From Thermoflexales bacterium (GTDB lineage: Bacteria > Chloroflexota > Anaerolineae > Fen-1058): a stretch of 10,812 nt of DNA. Numbering within the stretch: position 1 is the stretch's first letter; the number at the start of each line of letters is the position of its first letter. The stretch is taken from positions 1 through 10,812 of the forward strand of contig JADGQE010000104.1 of assembly GCA_017882055.1 (NCBI GenBank), written 5' to 3'. Below, in pieces: positions 1 through 5,816 of the stretch. Both the position numbers and the translations under genes were made by a program. The notes beneath the pieces are model-generated. The model made no database searches. It worked only from the letters and a program-made list of their open reading frames with translations, and was not told where the DNA came from.

Positions 1-858
1 GGCGTGGTTCAACTCGCCGCCGTTGTCACGACAAGTCTGGCCTCAACGTTGAGTACCGGCAGCGTCACCGCCTTGAATTACGGTTGGCGCGTGATGCAAC
101 TACCCGAAACACTCATCGCGACGGCCATTGCGACGGCGGCCTTTCCGACCTTGAGTGAATTCGCCGCGCGCGGCCAGATCGACCCACTGCGCGCCACGAT
201 TTCATCGACACTGCGCGCCATCCTTTCATTGACGATTCCCGCAACGATCGTGTTGCTGGTCCTGGGCCGGCCTTTCGTGCAAGTGATGTTCGAACGCGGG
301 CTGTTTACTTCGCAGGCGACTGATTTGGTCACGTGGGCCGTGCAAGGCTACGCGCTAGGCTTGATTGCACAATCATTGCTGGAAGTCTGCGCACGGACAT
401 TTTACGCACAGCAAGACACGCGCACGCCGTTGTTTGTGGCCGTGGGTGCGATGTTGATCGGCATCACCGCCAGTGTTGTGCTGCGCGATGTGCTCGGCGT
501 CGGTGGGCTGGCGTTGGCCAATTCGATCGGCGTTACCGCTGAAGTCATTGGCTTGCTCATCATCATGCGCAAGCGATTGAACGGCATCGACGAACAGCGT
601 CTGGCGCGATCGATTCTAAAATTCGCCGCCGGCTCGATCGGGCTGACCGTGGTCGCGATCAGTTTTCAATCGATCTTCAGCGAGTTCACATTGCCAGCCA
701 GTCCAGCTTTGAATGAATCCCTGCGAGCCGCCCTTAAAGTTGGTGTGCCGTTGATCGCGGCAGGCGGATCGGGCGCGATTGCTTATCTGCTGATCACCAT
801 CGGACTTCGCTCAGAAGAAGTGCGCGGACTGCTAAAGATGATTCGGCGCAAGGCTTGA
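1..858 (+). CDS. murJ: Lipid II flippase MurJ (MviN family), C-terminal part, 5' end outside the window
   Basis: MurJ moves the peptidoglycan precursor lipid II across the inner membrane. The frame is open from base 1 and gives about 285 residues to the TGA at 856-858. The stretch with ALNYGWRVMQLPE followed by AFPTLSEFAARG is a hallmark of MviN/MurJ proteins. The FVQVMFERGLFTSQ region, the YALGLIAQSLLEVCARTFYAQQDTRTP segment and several long hydrophobic helices also fit this MATE-like transporter. A full MurJ is about 500 residues, so roughly the last half is present. The GTG at 4 is an internal valine codon and not a believable start, because family homology begins at once. The next gene has its own promoter, so this gene probably ends its transcription unit. 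The family call is firm; the exact orthologue name is standard inference. Confidence 0.9.
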   Translation, partial: GVVQLAAVVTTSLASTLSTGSVTALNYGWRVMQLPETLIATAIATAAFPTLSEFAARGQIDPLRATISSTLRAILSLTIPATIVLLVLGRPFVQVMFERGLFTSQATDLVTWAVQGYALGLIAQSLLEVCARTFYAQQDTRTPLFVAVGAMLIGITASVVLRDVLGVGGLALANSIGVTAEVIGLLIIMRKRLNGIDEQRLARSILKFAAGSIGLTVVAISFQSIFSEFTLPASPALNESLRAALKVGVPLIAAGGSGAIAYLLITIGLRSEEVRGLLKMIRRKA

Positions 859-889
859 CGTCATCACGTACAGCGGCAGCCGATTTTTT
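852..889 (+). terminator. Possible weak terminator after murJ
   Basis: GGCT at 852-855 can pair with AGCC at 878-881, enclosing the self-complementary ACGT pair at 858-861 and 866-869, and six T residues follow at 884-889. The outer stem is only four base pairs, so this is weak; the T run just after it is the main support. Confidence 0.22.
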
Positions 890-892
890 GCC

Positions 893-921
893 TTGACGAG
901 TGAAAGCGGTTGGGCTACAAT
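893..921 (+). promoter_or_regulatory. Sigma70-type promoter for the small membrane protein gene
   Basis: The -35 box TTGACG (893-898) and the -10 box TACAAT (916-921) are separated by exactly 17 bases. Each differs from consensus at one position. Transcription would start near 928, giving a leader of about 29 bases that contains a GGAGG ribosome binding site at 938-942. Confidence 0.75.
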
Positions 922-956
922 CAAATGCAGACTAAGCGGAGGCGAAGCAGCAGACT

Positions 957-1157
957 ATGACAGCCAAACGAGTCGCCGTCATTATCATGGGATTTGCCGT
1001 CGGAGCGGGGATGACATTGGGAGTGATGGCCGTCTTCAGCGATCGGGGCATGCTGAACTTTGGCGCGCCAAATTTCTTATTGACTTCATTCTGCTTCGGC
1101 ATTGCCGCCTGTATTGCGCTTGACCACGTCTTGAGTACCGGCTTCATCAAGCGTTAG
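957..1157 (+). CDS. Small two-helix membrane protein, unknown function
   Basis: This 66-residue protein is not recognised as a known family. Two hydrophobic segments, about residues 5-27 and 41-60, are joined by a short loop with an Asn, two Gly and a Pro. The N-terminus (TAKR) and C-terminus (IKR) are both basic, so by the positive-inside rule both ends probably lie in the cytoplasm. The case for a real gene is unusually good for its size: a near-consensus promoter ends 35 bases upstream of the ATG, a GGAGG Shine-Dalgarno lies 14 bases before it, and a hairpin follows the stop. It stands between murJ and an orphan response regulator, with no evident functional link. Frame-shifted ORFs over the same stretch show no membrane pattern. 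Function cannot be given. Confidence 0.65.
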   Translation: MTAKRVAVIIMGFAVGAGMTLGVMAVFSDRGMLNFGAPNFLLTSFCFGIAACIALDHVLSTGFIKR

Positions 1158-1196
1158 CCCAACCTGCCGAACATCACTCCAATTGCAGGGCAAATA

Positions 1197-1223
1197 CGGG
1201 CAGCGCCGTCAGCGGCACGCCCG
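1197..1223 (+). terminator. Terminator-like hairpin after the small membrane protein gene
   Basis: CGGGC (1197-1201) pairs with GCCCG (1219-1223), and inside it GCCG (1205-1208) pairs with CGGC (1213-1216) around a TCAG tetraloop. A small AGC/AC internal loop separates the two helices. The bases that follow (CTCTATTATTT) are only moderately T-rich, so termination is likely but not certain. Confidence 0.4.
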
Positions 1224-1272
1224 CTCTATTATTTCGATCGATTATTGATCTGCGCTTTCAGGACAAGCCATC

Positions 1273-1935
1273 ATGCCATCGCCGACCACCATCTTGCTCG
1301 TTGAAGGCGCACGTCCGGCAGTCTCGTTGGCCCCTCTGTTGGAAAGCAAAGGCTATCACGTGACGCGCGCCAGCAATGGCCGCGAAGCCGTCAACCGGTT
1401 GCGCAGTGAGGCCCCGGCGCTGGTCGTCGTCGATTGCACGACCTTGCACACCGATGGACTGAAAATCTGTGTCGATCTGCGTGCGCACGTGGACTCGCTA
1501 TCGATCGTGTTGGTGGTGCGAGCCGAAACCGACACCGATCAGATCACCTGCGCTGATTCGATCCTGGCCCGCCCATTCACCCCTCGCAAGCTGCTCAATC
1601 GCATTGCGCGGCTGTTGCCCAACAGTACCGGCGAAGTTCTCACGCGCGGCAACTTCACGCTCAACATCGGCAGTCGCTGCCTGTGGATCGGCAAGACCGA
1701 GAATCATCTCACGCCGATGCAGACGCGTTTGCTGGAAGCGTTCATGCGCCATCCCGACGAAGTGCTCACCCGCAAGTATTTGATGCAGAACGTGTGGAAG
1801 ACCGATTACACCGGCGACACCCGCACGATTGAAGTCCACATTCGCTGGCTGCGCAAAATCGTTGAAGCCGATCCCGGCAAGCCCAGGCTGGTGCAAACCA
1901 TCCGGGGCGTGGGCTATCGACTGAAGTTCCCGTAA
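1273..1935 (+). CDS. OmpR/PhoB-type response regulator with degenerate receiver domain, orphan
   Basis: This 220-residue protein has an N-terminal receiver (REC) domain, about residues 5-116, and a C-terminal winged-helix DNA-binding domain, about 125-220. The output domain is typical of OmpR/PhoB: LTPMQTRLLEAFMRHPDEVLTR, then TRTIEVHIRWLRKIVE and the closing RGVGYRL. The receiver keeps the phospho-acceptor aspartate (D54, in VVVD). The usual acidic pair after strand 1 is E11-G12 instead of DD, and the invariant lysine before the conserved proline is arginine (R100-P101). The conserved Thr/Ser of strand 4 also appears lost (VVRAE). Normal phosphorylation and metal binding are therefore doubtful, and the protein may act without phosphorylation or be gated some other way. 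AGGA at 1260-1263 serves the ATG. No histidine kinase gene lies nearby. Its stop is five bases from the end of the convergent minus-strand gene. Confidence 0.85.
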   Translation: MPSPTTILLVEGARPAVSLAPLLESKGYHVTRASNGREAVNRLRSEAPALVVVDCTTLHTDGLKICVDLRAHVDSLSIVLVVRAETDTDQITCADSILARPFTPRKLLNRIARLLPNSTGEVLTRGNFTLNIGSRCLWIGKTENHLTPMQTRLLEAFMRHPDEVLTRKYLMQNVWKTDYTGDTRTIEVHIRWLRKIVEADPGKPRLVQTIRGVGYRLKFP

Positions 1936-1940
1936 GCTCC

Positions 1941-2294
1941 TCATCTTCTATCCTCTTCATCCAATCCATTCTCACCGATGATGCTGAAGCGTCGACGGGG
2001 TGGGAGTGCATAGGCTGACGGCAGCATCGGCACATTCGACGACGCAGGGGGTTGGGCTTGCGGCACGATGACGATCTGGGGCGGTGGCGGCTGCACGCTG
2101 TCACGACCGTAACGGCGCTGCCCCGCAACATACATCCCGATCGCCACACCCAGCGGTATCGCCACTCCGACACCACAGGCTGTCCCGGCTAACATCGATA
2201 CCGCTTGCTCGCTCAACCGGCTGCCGATAATCACCGCCAGCACGATAAAGAAGCCCACTAAGGCCAGAGCGATAATCGTTGTTGCGTTTCTCAT
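1941..2294 (-). CDS. Small membrane protein with proline-rich tail, coupled to the FtsK-like gene; unknown function
   Basis: This 117-residue protein has two predicted membrane helices, about residues 5-25 and 32-57. The second is rich in Gly and Ala. A hydrophilic tail of about 60 residues follows, with a run of four prolines at 69-72, further Pro-rich stretches and an acidic end (LDEEDRR). The charge pattern (RR at 60-61 after helix 2) suggests the tail is cytoplasmic. Its ATG overlaps the TGA of the upstream FtsK-like gene as ATGA, so translation is probably coupled and the products may work together. A membrane anchor or docking partner for the soluble motor is a reasonable guess, but no family was recognised. 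The stop lies five bases from the convergent regulator gene, with no terminator between. Confidence 0.72.
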   Translation of the reverse strand: MRNATTIIALALVGFFIVLAVIIGSRLSEQAVSMLAGTACGVGVAIPLGVAIGMYVAGQRRYGRDSVQPPPPQIVIVPQAQPPASSNVPMLPSAYALPPRRRFSIIGENGLDEEDRR

Positions 2295-3400
2295 GGTGAA
2301 CCTTCGTAGTCCGAATCGCGGAACGCAGGTTGCCTATCTTCGCTCCGCACACTTCGCTCTGTTTCTCGATCGACTTCAAAGCCCGGCAGTCCTGCGGCCA
2401 ACCGCCGTGCCACGCTCGACATGTCAGACGGCGCGAGGTGCGCCGCTTGAAAGCGATAGATCTGCCCGGCGGTAACGGCGATGAAATCACCGTGCCCGCT
2501 CAATCGCTCTGCACCGGTGCCGCCGATGCCGGCGGCCACACGCGCATCTTCGCTGCTGACGACTCGACCGATCAAGCGCACCGGAAAGTTCGCTTTCATG
2601 AGTGGGCCGAGGATCGAACTCGACGGTTTCTGTGTGGCGGCGATAACGTGAATGGCCGCTTCACGTCCCCGCTGCACCAATCGGCCCACACTGGCCGATA
2701 CCTCCGCTCCACCGGTCTGGATCAGATCGGCTAATTCATCGACAACGATCACGATCCGCGGCTTCGTCACACGCGACACATCCCGCTTCTCCATCAAGGC
2801 CGCCATTTCAGCCAGTGCGGTTTTTGCTGCATCCACCTGCGAAGCGATCGGGCCGAGCAAATGCGGCAGATCAGTCAGGGCCTCAAACGCGCGGCTCTTT
2901 GGATCGATCAGCACGAACTTTAGATCGGACCTTCGATGCTGCAATGCCAGCGACACGACGATCGACTGTAACAGCGCCGTCTTGCCTGATCCCGTTGTGC
3001 CAGATACCAACACGTGCGCCACATCCGGCGATGGCAAACGCAGCAGCAACGGCGCACCGTCATCGCACAGGCCAAGCACCGCCGTGCCAGGCGGAATACG
3101 CTTCATCGGCAAGCGCGGATATAACTCCAATAACTTCACCGAGTGCGGATCAGAACGCGGCACTTCGATGCACAGCGTCCCACTGTAGGTCGCCACGCGC
3201 GCATTGTCCACGCCCAATGCCAACGCAATCTCGCGCGCGAGTGATTCGATCCGATTGATGCGGGTGCTGGGCGCAGCCTGCAATTGAAACTGAATTCGAC
3301 TGGGCGTTACCGTGCCGCCCGTGACCCGCGCCGGTGATTTGTGATCACGCAGCACCAGCTCGATCTGATCGGCCTGGAATTCCAACTCTTGTTTACGCAT
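2291..3400 (-). CDS. FtsK/SpoIIIE/HerA-type DNA translocase, soluble motor core
   Basis: The 369-residue product is a P-loop ATPase that by family pumps double-stranded DNA as a hexamer. A short N-terminal region (about 1-120) resembles the part preceding the motor in FtsK/SpoIIIE. The Walker A motif GTTGSGKT is at 134-141, with DPKSRAFEAL at 166-175. The Walker B IVIVVDE is at 216-222, followed by the family signature ATQKPS (255-260) and the GRVVSSEDARVAAG and LSGHGDF segments. There are no N-terminal membrane helices and no room for the C-terminal gamma winged-helix domain that reads KOPS/SRS sites, so it is not the cell-division FtsK. The ATG at 3400-3398 is chosen because GAGGTGAGG precedes it; the longer frame to 3457 would run through the promoter. 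Regulation is probably by the LexA-like palindrome in the promoter. Homologues also occur on conjugative elements, but no such neighbours are visible. Confidence 0.85.
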   Translation of the reverse strand: MRKQELEFQADQIELVLRDHKSPARVTGGTVTPSRIQFQLQAAPSTRINRIESLAREIALALGVDNARVATYSGTLCIEVPRSDPHSVKLLELYPRLPMKRIPPGTAVLGLCDDGAPLLLRLPSPDVAHVLVSGTTGSGKTALLQSIVVSLALQHRRSDLKFVLIDPKSRAFEALTDLPHLLGPIASQVDAAKTALAEMAALMEKRDVSRVTKPRIVIVVDELADLIQTGGAEVSASVGRLVQRGREAAIHVIAATQKPSSSILGPLMKANFPVRLIGRVVSSEDARVAAGIGGTGAERLSGHGDFIAVTAGQIYRFQAAHLAPSDMSSVARRLAAGLPGFEVDRETERSVRSEDRQPAFRDSDYEGSP

Positions 3401-3428
3401 GGCCTCACCTCGAACGTTGAGTGAAACC

Positions 3429-3457
3429 ATTATATAGAACAAACGTTCTAGTGTCAA
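3429..3457 (-). promoter_or_regulatory. Perfect consensus sigma70 promoter for the FtsK-like operon
   Basis: On the minus strand, TTGACA (3457-3452) and TATAAT (3434-3429) are separated by exactly 17 bases, a full consensus match in both boxes and in spacing. Transcription should start near 3422, about 22 bases before the ATG. Such a strong promoter normally needs a repressor, and the spacer is filled by a palindrome. Confidence 0.88.
3435..3450. promoter_or_regulatory. LexA/DinR-like operator palindrome between -35 and -10
   Basis: The plus strand reads TAGAAC-AAAC-GTTCTA, a perfect 6-bp inverted repeat with a 4-base centre. The GAAC-N4-GTTC core is the half-site arrangement known for LexA boxes of Bacillus and actinobacteria. 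It occupies nearly the whole promoter spacer, so a bound protein would block RNA polymerase. That it is LexA is inference, because no lexA gene is in the window. Confidence 0.65.
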
Positions 3458-3467
3458 GATGAAAGAA

Positions 3468-3506
3468 ACCCGGTTTCGGGCTCCTACAGAGTAGGCGAAA
3501 CCGGGT
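3468..3506 (-). terminator. Rho-independent terminator of rpsT
   Basis: A perfect 11-bp stem is formed by ACCCGGTTTCG (3468-3478) and CGAAACCGGGT (3496-3506). It is topped by a second 5-bp stem CCTAC/GTAGG (3483-3487 and 3491-3495) with an AGA loop and a four-base bulge. Read on the minus strand it is followed by TTTCTTTC. It lies 31 bases past the rpsT stop and just before the promoter of the FtsK-like operon, so it insulates the two. Confidence 0.82.
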
Positions 3507-3536
3507 CTCTTATTAGATGAAACTAAAGCAATGACT

Positions 3537-3812
3537 TTACTTGGCGGCTTTGGCTTTGGCCGCGGCTTTCATCAAGCGCGACTTGCGGCGCGCAGCATTC
3601 CGCTTGTGCAGGATACCCTTCGAGGCCGCGGCGTCGAGCGCGCTCGAAGCTGCGTTAATCGACCTGGCGACAGCGGTCTGATCAGTGCCGGCCTCGATCA
3701 ACTCGCGCGCGGACTTAATGGTCGTGCGGGCATAAGTGCGGGCAGTGCGATTGCGAACGGCTCGCCGCTTGCTGCTGCGAATGCGTTTGATTGCAGATTT
3801 GATATTAGCCAA
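3537..3812 (-). CDS. rpsT: 30S ribosomal protein S20
   Basis: S20 is a primary 16S rRNA-binding protein of the small ribosomal subunit. The 91-residue, strongly basic product starts MANIKSAIKRIRSSKRR and contains the IKSARELI, ASKGILHKRNAARRKSRLM features of the family; the C-terminus is an Ala/Lys-rich tail. The length fits (E. coli S20 is 87). The start codon is TTG (3812-3810), supported by GGAGGA at 3823-3818, five bases upstream. In E. coli rpsT also uses a rare UUG start and is regulated by S20 at translation, so feedback control is possible here; that is inference. It is a single-gene unit with its own promoter upstream and a strong hairpin terminator downstream. Confidence 0.96.
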   Translation of the reverse strand: MANIKSAIKRIRSSKRRAVRNRTARTYARTTIKSARELIEAGTDQTAVARSINAASSALDAAASKGILHKRNAARRKSRLMKAAAKAKAAK

Positions 3813-3852
3813 CGTAGTCCTCCAAACTCTTGCGGTAATTCAACGGAGCGAG

Positions 3853-3881
3853 AGTATACACGAACTCACTCAATTTGTCCA
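3853..3881 (-). promoter_or_regulatory. rpsT promoter
   Basis: On the minus strand, TGGACA (3881-3876) and TATACT (3858-3853) are 17 bases apart, one mismatch from consensus in each box. The start would be near 3846, giving a leader of about 34 bases with the GGAGGA site. Its -35 box overlaps that of the divergent TPR gene promoter. Confidence 0.72.
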
Positions 3882-3903
3882 TACCTGCAAATCGCCTTAT
3901 AAT
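3875..3903 (+). promoter_or_regulatory. Promoter of the TPR protein gene, predicted leaderless
   Basis: TTGTCC (3875-3880) and a perfect TATAAT (3898-3903) are 17 bases apart. The start site expected about seven bases after the -10 falls at 3910, the A of the ATG itself. No Shine-Dalgarno exists between -10 and ATG, consistent with a leaderless mRNA. Confidence 0.7.
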
Positions 3904-3909
3904 CGAAGT

Positions 3910-4374
3910 ATGCCATCCAATCGATCCTCTCACCTGCCTCGCTGGCTGCAACGTGTCGCTGCGCAGTTCTACTACCTGCGCGGCAACTTTCATCGTCACT
4001 TTGGCAACACCAGCGGTGATCGGCGCGAATACCAATGGGCCGTAGACAACTTCACCCGTGCCATCGATCTGCATCCCAATTTTGTGTCGGCGCACTTTAA
4101 CCGGGGCGTGTTGTACTGGCGCGAACTGGCCAATTTTTACCGTGCCGTTCAGGACATGACGCGCGTGCTTGAACTCGCGCCCGGCCGGGATGAAGCGTGG
4201 TTCAATCGGGCGATCGCCCATCACATGCGCGGCGAAATTCCGCAGGCGATTGAGGATCTGGAACACTACATCAACATCACCCACGATGTCGGCTGGCGCA
4301 CCAACGCTCAGAACCAGCTCGAGCTGATCAAAGCTGTAGCGGCTGAAAGAGAAGAAGTCCGCAATCGGCGTTAA
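3910..4374 (+). CDS. Tetratricopeptide repeat (TPR) protein, probable adaptor
   Basis: The 154-residue product consists of about three TPR units, roughly residues 23-56, 57-91 and 92-125. They show the usual pattern AVDNFTRAIDLHPNFVSAHFNRGVLYW, AVQDMTRVLELAPGRDEAWFNRAIAHH and AIEDLEHYI. TPR arrays form helical scaffolds that bind partner proteins; no catalytic domain is present and the partner is unknown. There is no signal peptide, so it is likely cytoplasmic. The frame is open further upstream to 3736, but that region is inside rpsT on the other strand. The ATG at 3910 sits exactly where the promoter predicts transcription to begin. Its stop and that of convergent rimI share the TTAA at 4371-4374, so the genes overlap by four bases. 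Confidence 0.8.
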   Translation: MPSNRSSHLPRWLQRVAAQFYYLRGNFHRHFGNTSGDRREYQWAVDNFTRAIDLHPNFVSAHFNRGVLYWRELANFYRAVQDMTRVLELAPGRDEAWFNRAIAHHMRGEIPQAIEDLEHYINITHDVGWRTNAQNQLELIKAVAAEREEVRNRR

Positions 4375-5003
4375 GCCGTCGTCTTGCGTCCGTTACACAG
4401 TGGATTCTGCCGCAACTGCTCGTCCAGCGCCGCCCGAAATGACTTCAGCCGTTCGCGATAGTCCGGCGAATTGACGTGCTCGACCGTCATCAGATCGGCG
4501 TCTTCATTGTTGTCACGATAATAACGCGGACGCCGCCCCACAATGACAAAGCCATACTTATCATACAAGTTCTTGGCCACAGTATTCGACACACGCACTT
4601 CGAGCGTGATCATTGACGCACCCAGACTGATCCCCTGCTCGATCATCTCCACGAGCAGAAATTCGCCGATGCCGCGCCCGCGCCAATCGGGATGCGACGC
4701 AATCGTGCTGATGTGGGCCTCGTCGAGGATCAGCCAGAAGCCGCCATAGCCGACGAGCTTCCCTGGGCCATTTTTGCGCCGCAGCCGCGTCCACCAGTTT
4801 GATCGCTTCGACGCGGATATATCCGTGCGCCAGACGACGCTGTAATGCGAGTGGTGATTCTCCAGTATCTCGTGGCGATAGGTGTAATCCGACCACGGCA
4901 ATGTAAACGAACGATGCTCGATGGCCATCACGGCCGGGACATCTTCCCAACGCATCGGTGCAACTTTATACGGCAGCCCGTTGCCGCGCACAGCGCCGCT
5001 CAC
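4371..5003 (-). CDS. rimI: Ribosomal protein S18-alanine N-acetyltransferase RimI (GNAT family)
   Basis: RimI acetylates the N-terminal alanine of ribosomal protein S18 using acetyl-CoA. The 210-residue product has a GNAT fold: the acetyl-CoA loop with RGRGIG at 108-113, preceded by ISTIASHPDW. The RimI-typical segment LEVRVSN, AKNLYDKYGF and VGRRPRYY then leads to NNEDADLMT (residues 134-173). It is longer than E. coli RimI (148) because of an N-terminal extension, a basic insert near residues 61-82 and a C-terminal tail. The GTG start overlaps the tsaB stop as GTGA, so the two are translationally coupled. M17 is an alternative start. The pairing with tsaB and tsaE is a widespread arrangement and supports the name. 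A different protein substrate cannot be excluded. Confidence 0.87.
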   Translation of the reverse strand: MSGAVRGNGLPYKVAPMRWEDVPAVMAIEHRSFTLPWSDYTYRHEILENHHSHYSVVWRTDISASKRSNWWTRLRRKNGPGKLVGYGGFWLILDEAHISTIASHPDWRGRGIGEFLLVEMIEQGISLGASMITLEVRVSNTVAKNLYDKYGFVIVGRRPRYYRDNNEDADLMTVEHVNSPDYRERLKSFRAALDEQLRQNPLCNGRKTTA

Positions 5004-5683
5004 GCTGTTCTTCCTTCGAGTACGGGTGCAACATAGATCGGTTGCAACCGCGCCGGATCATCCGCGTCGCCAGCTTGAATTCGCTGCCAGGCTAACTCGG
5101 CCAGAAAGCCGGCCCGGCGTACGCACATGGCCGGCGAAGATAACAGCACGCGCTCGCCCAAACGCACCGCGATCGATTCGCGTTCTGCCGCCGTGAGTTC
5201 GCCACAGAGTGTGGTGGGCCTGAACCAATCGTTGCCCAACTGATCGGCTGTGGTCAAAGTGAACTCGCCAGTTTGATGCCACAGCGTTAGCGGATTGCGC
5301 CCTTTAGAATAGGGCGCGGCGATCAATCGGCCGCGCCCGGCACGCACCACCACCACCATCGGCGACTTGCTATTGACGTGCGCGGCCGCCAAAATATCGG
5401 TCGAGCGAATGCCGACGATGGGCAGCTCCCGCGCCACCGCCAGGCCTTTGGCGGCTGCAACGCCCACGCGCACACCCGTAAACGATCCCGGCCCAATGGA
5501 TACCGCCAGCCCCGTGATCTGATCGATCGAGACTTCGATCTGGCCTAGCAGATCGATGATGCGCGGCATCAGCTCGACGGTGTGTCGATCGGCTGTTTCC
5601 CAGGTCACTTCGGCCCGCACCAACGCGCCATCATAGACAGCGAGACTGGCATTACGCGTGGCGGTATCGATGGCAAGAATCAT
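5000..5683 (-). CDS. tsaB: tRNA threonylcarbamoyladenosine biosynthesis protein TsaB
   Basis: TsaB is the non-catalytic partner of TsaD in making t6A at position 37 of ANN-decoding tRNAs, together with TsaE. The 227-residue product has the ASKHA-type N-terminus ILAIDTATRNASLAV (2-16), then HTVELMPRIIDLL (34-46) and the family signature SIGPGSFTGVRVGVAAAKGLA (62-82). Length matches E. coli TsaB (231). The start is an ATG at 5683-5681. It lies in a minus-strand operon between tsaE and rimI, overlapping rimI by four bases. It is separated from tsaE by 133 bases that contain an inverted-repeat element. tsaD is not in the window. Confidence 0.93.
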   Translation of the reverse strand: MILAIDTATRNASLAVYDGALVRAEVTWETADRHTVELMPRIIDLLGQIEVSIDQITGLAVSIGPGSFTGVRVGVAAAKGLAVARELPIVGIRSTDILAAAHVNSKSPMVVVVRAGRGRLIAAPYSKGRNPLTLWHQTGEFTLTTADQLGNDWFRPTTLCGELTAAERESIAVRLGERVLLSSPAMCVRRAGFLAELAWQRIQAGDADDPARLQPIYVAPVLEGRTA

Positions 5684-5704
5684 AAGCCCCTATCCCAACC
5701 TTCC

Positions 5705-5807
5705 CCGCTAGCACCAACACTATTTAGATAAGTGTAGTTTAGCCCCTTGTGGGCGGGCACGAGGCCCTATGCTACGGCTAAACTAAACAGTATTGCCGCT
5801 AACACCA
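5705..5807. repeat. Inverted-repeat element with flanking direct repeats (MITE-like) between tsaE and tsaB
   Basis: A perfect 10-bp inverted repeat, TAGTTTAGCC (5735-5744) and GGCTAAACTA (5776-5785), continues into an inner stem CCTTGTG/CACGAGG (5745-5751 and 5758-5764, one G-T pair). Further out, AACACTATTTAG (5716-5727) matches the complement of CTAAACAGTATT (5783-5794) at 10 of 12 positions. Outside these, CCGCTAGCACCA (5705-5716) and CCGCTAACACCA (5796-5807) form a direct repeat with one mismatch. Terminal inverted repeats inside a direct repeat look like a small non-autonomous transposon with target duplication. No ORF is present. A structured mRNA element is the alternative. Confidence 0.5.
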
Positions 5808-5816
5808 GAGAAGGAG

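Noticed and set aside
49..1142. 12-bp repeat TTGAGTACCGGC at 49-60 and 1131-1142
   Set aside because: Both copies encode LSTG inside different coding regions, with no extension of similarity; probably chance.
1498..1944. 148-codon antisense frame in the response regulator gene
   Set aside because: It has no recognisable motif and no ribosome site, and it is fully covered by a convincing sense gene.
3401..3457. N-terminal extension of the FtsK-like protein by 19 codons
   Set aside because: It would start inside the -35 box and run across the promoter and operator. The ATG at 3400 has a good ribosome site.
1941..3812. Mobile element or ICE remnant around the FtsK-like gene
   Set aside because: No integrase, relaxase, attachment repeats or tRNA were seen, and composition is like the neighbours.
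3736..3909. N-terminal extension of the TPR protein
   Set aside because: It overlaps rpsT and both promoters on the opposite strand; ATG 3910 agrees with the promoter.
5684..5816. Terminator between tsaE and tsaB
   Set aside because: The hairpin is not followed by a T run on the minus strand, so termination is not supported.
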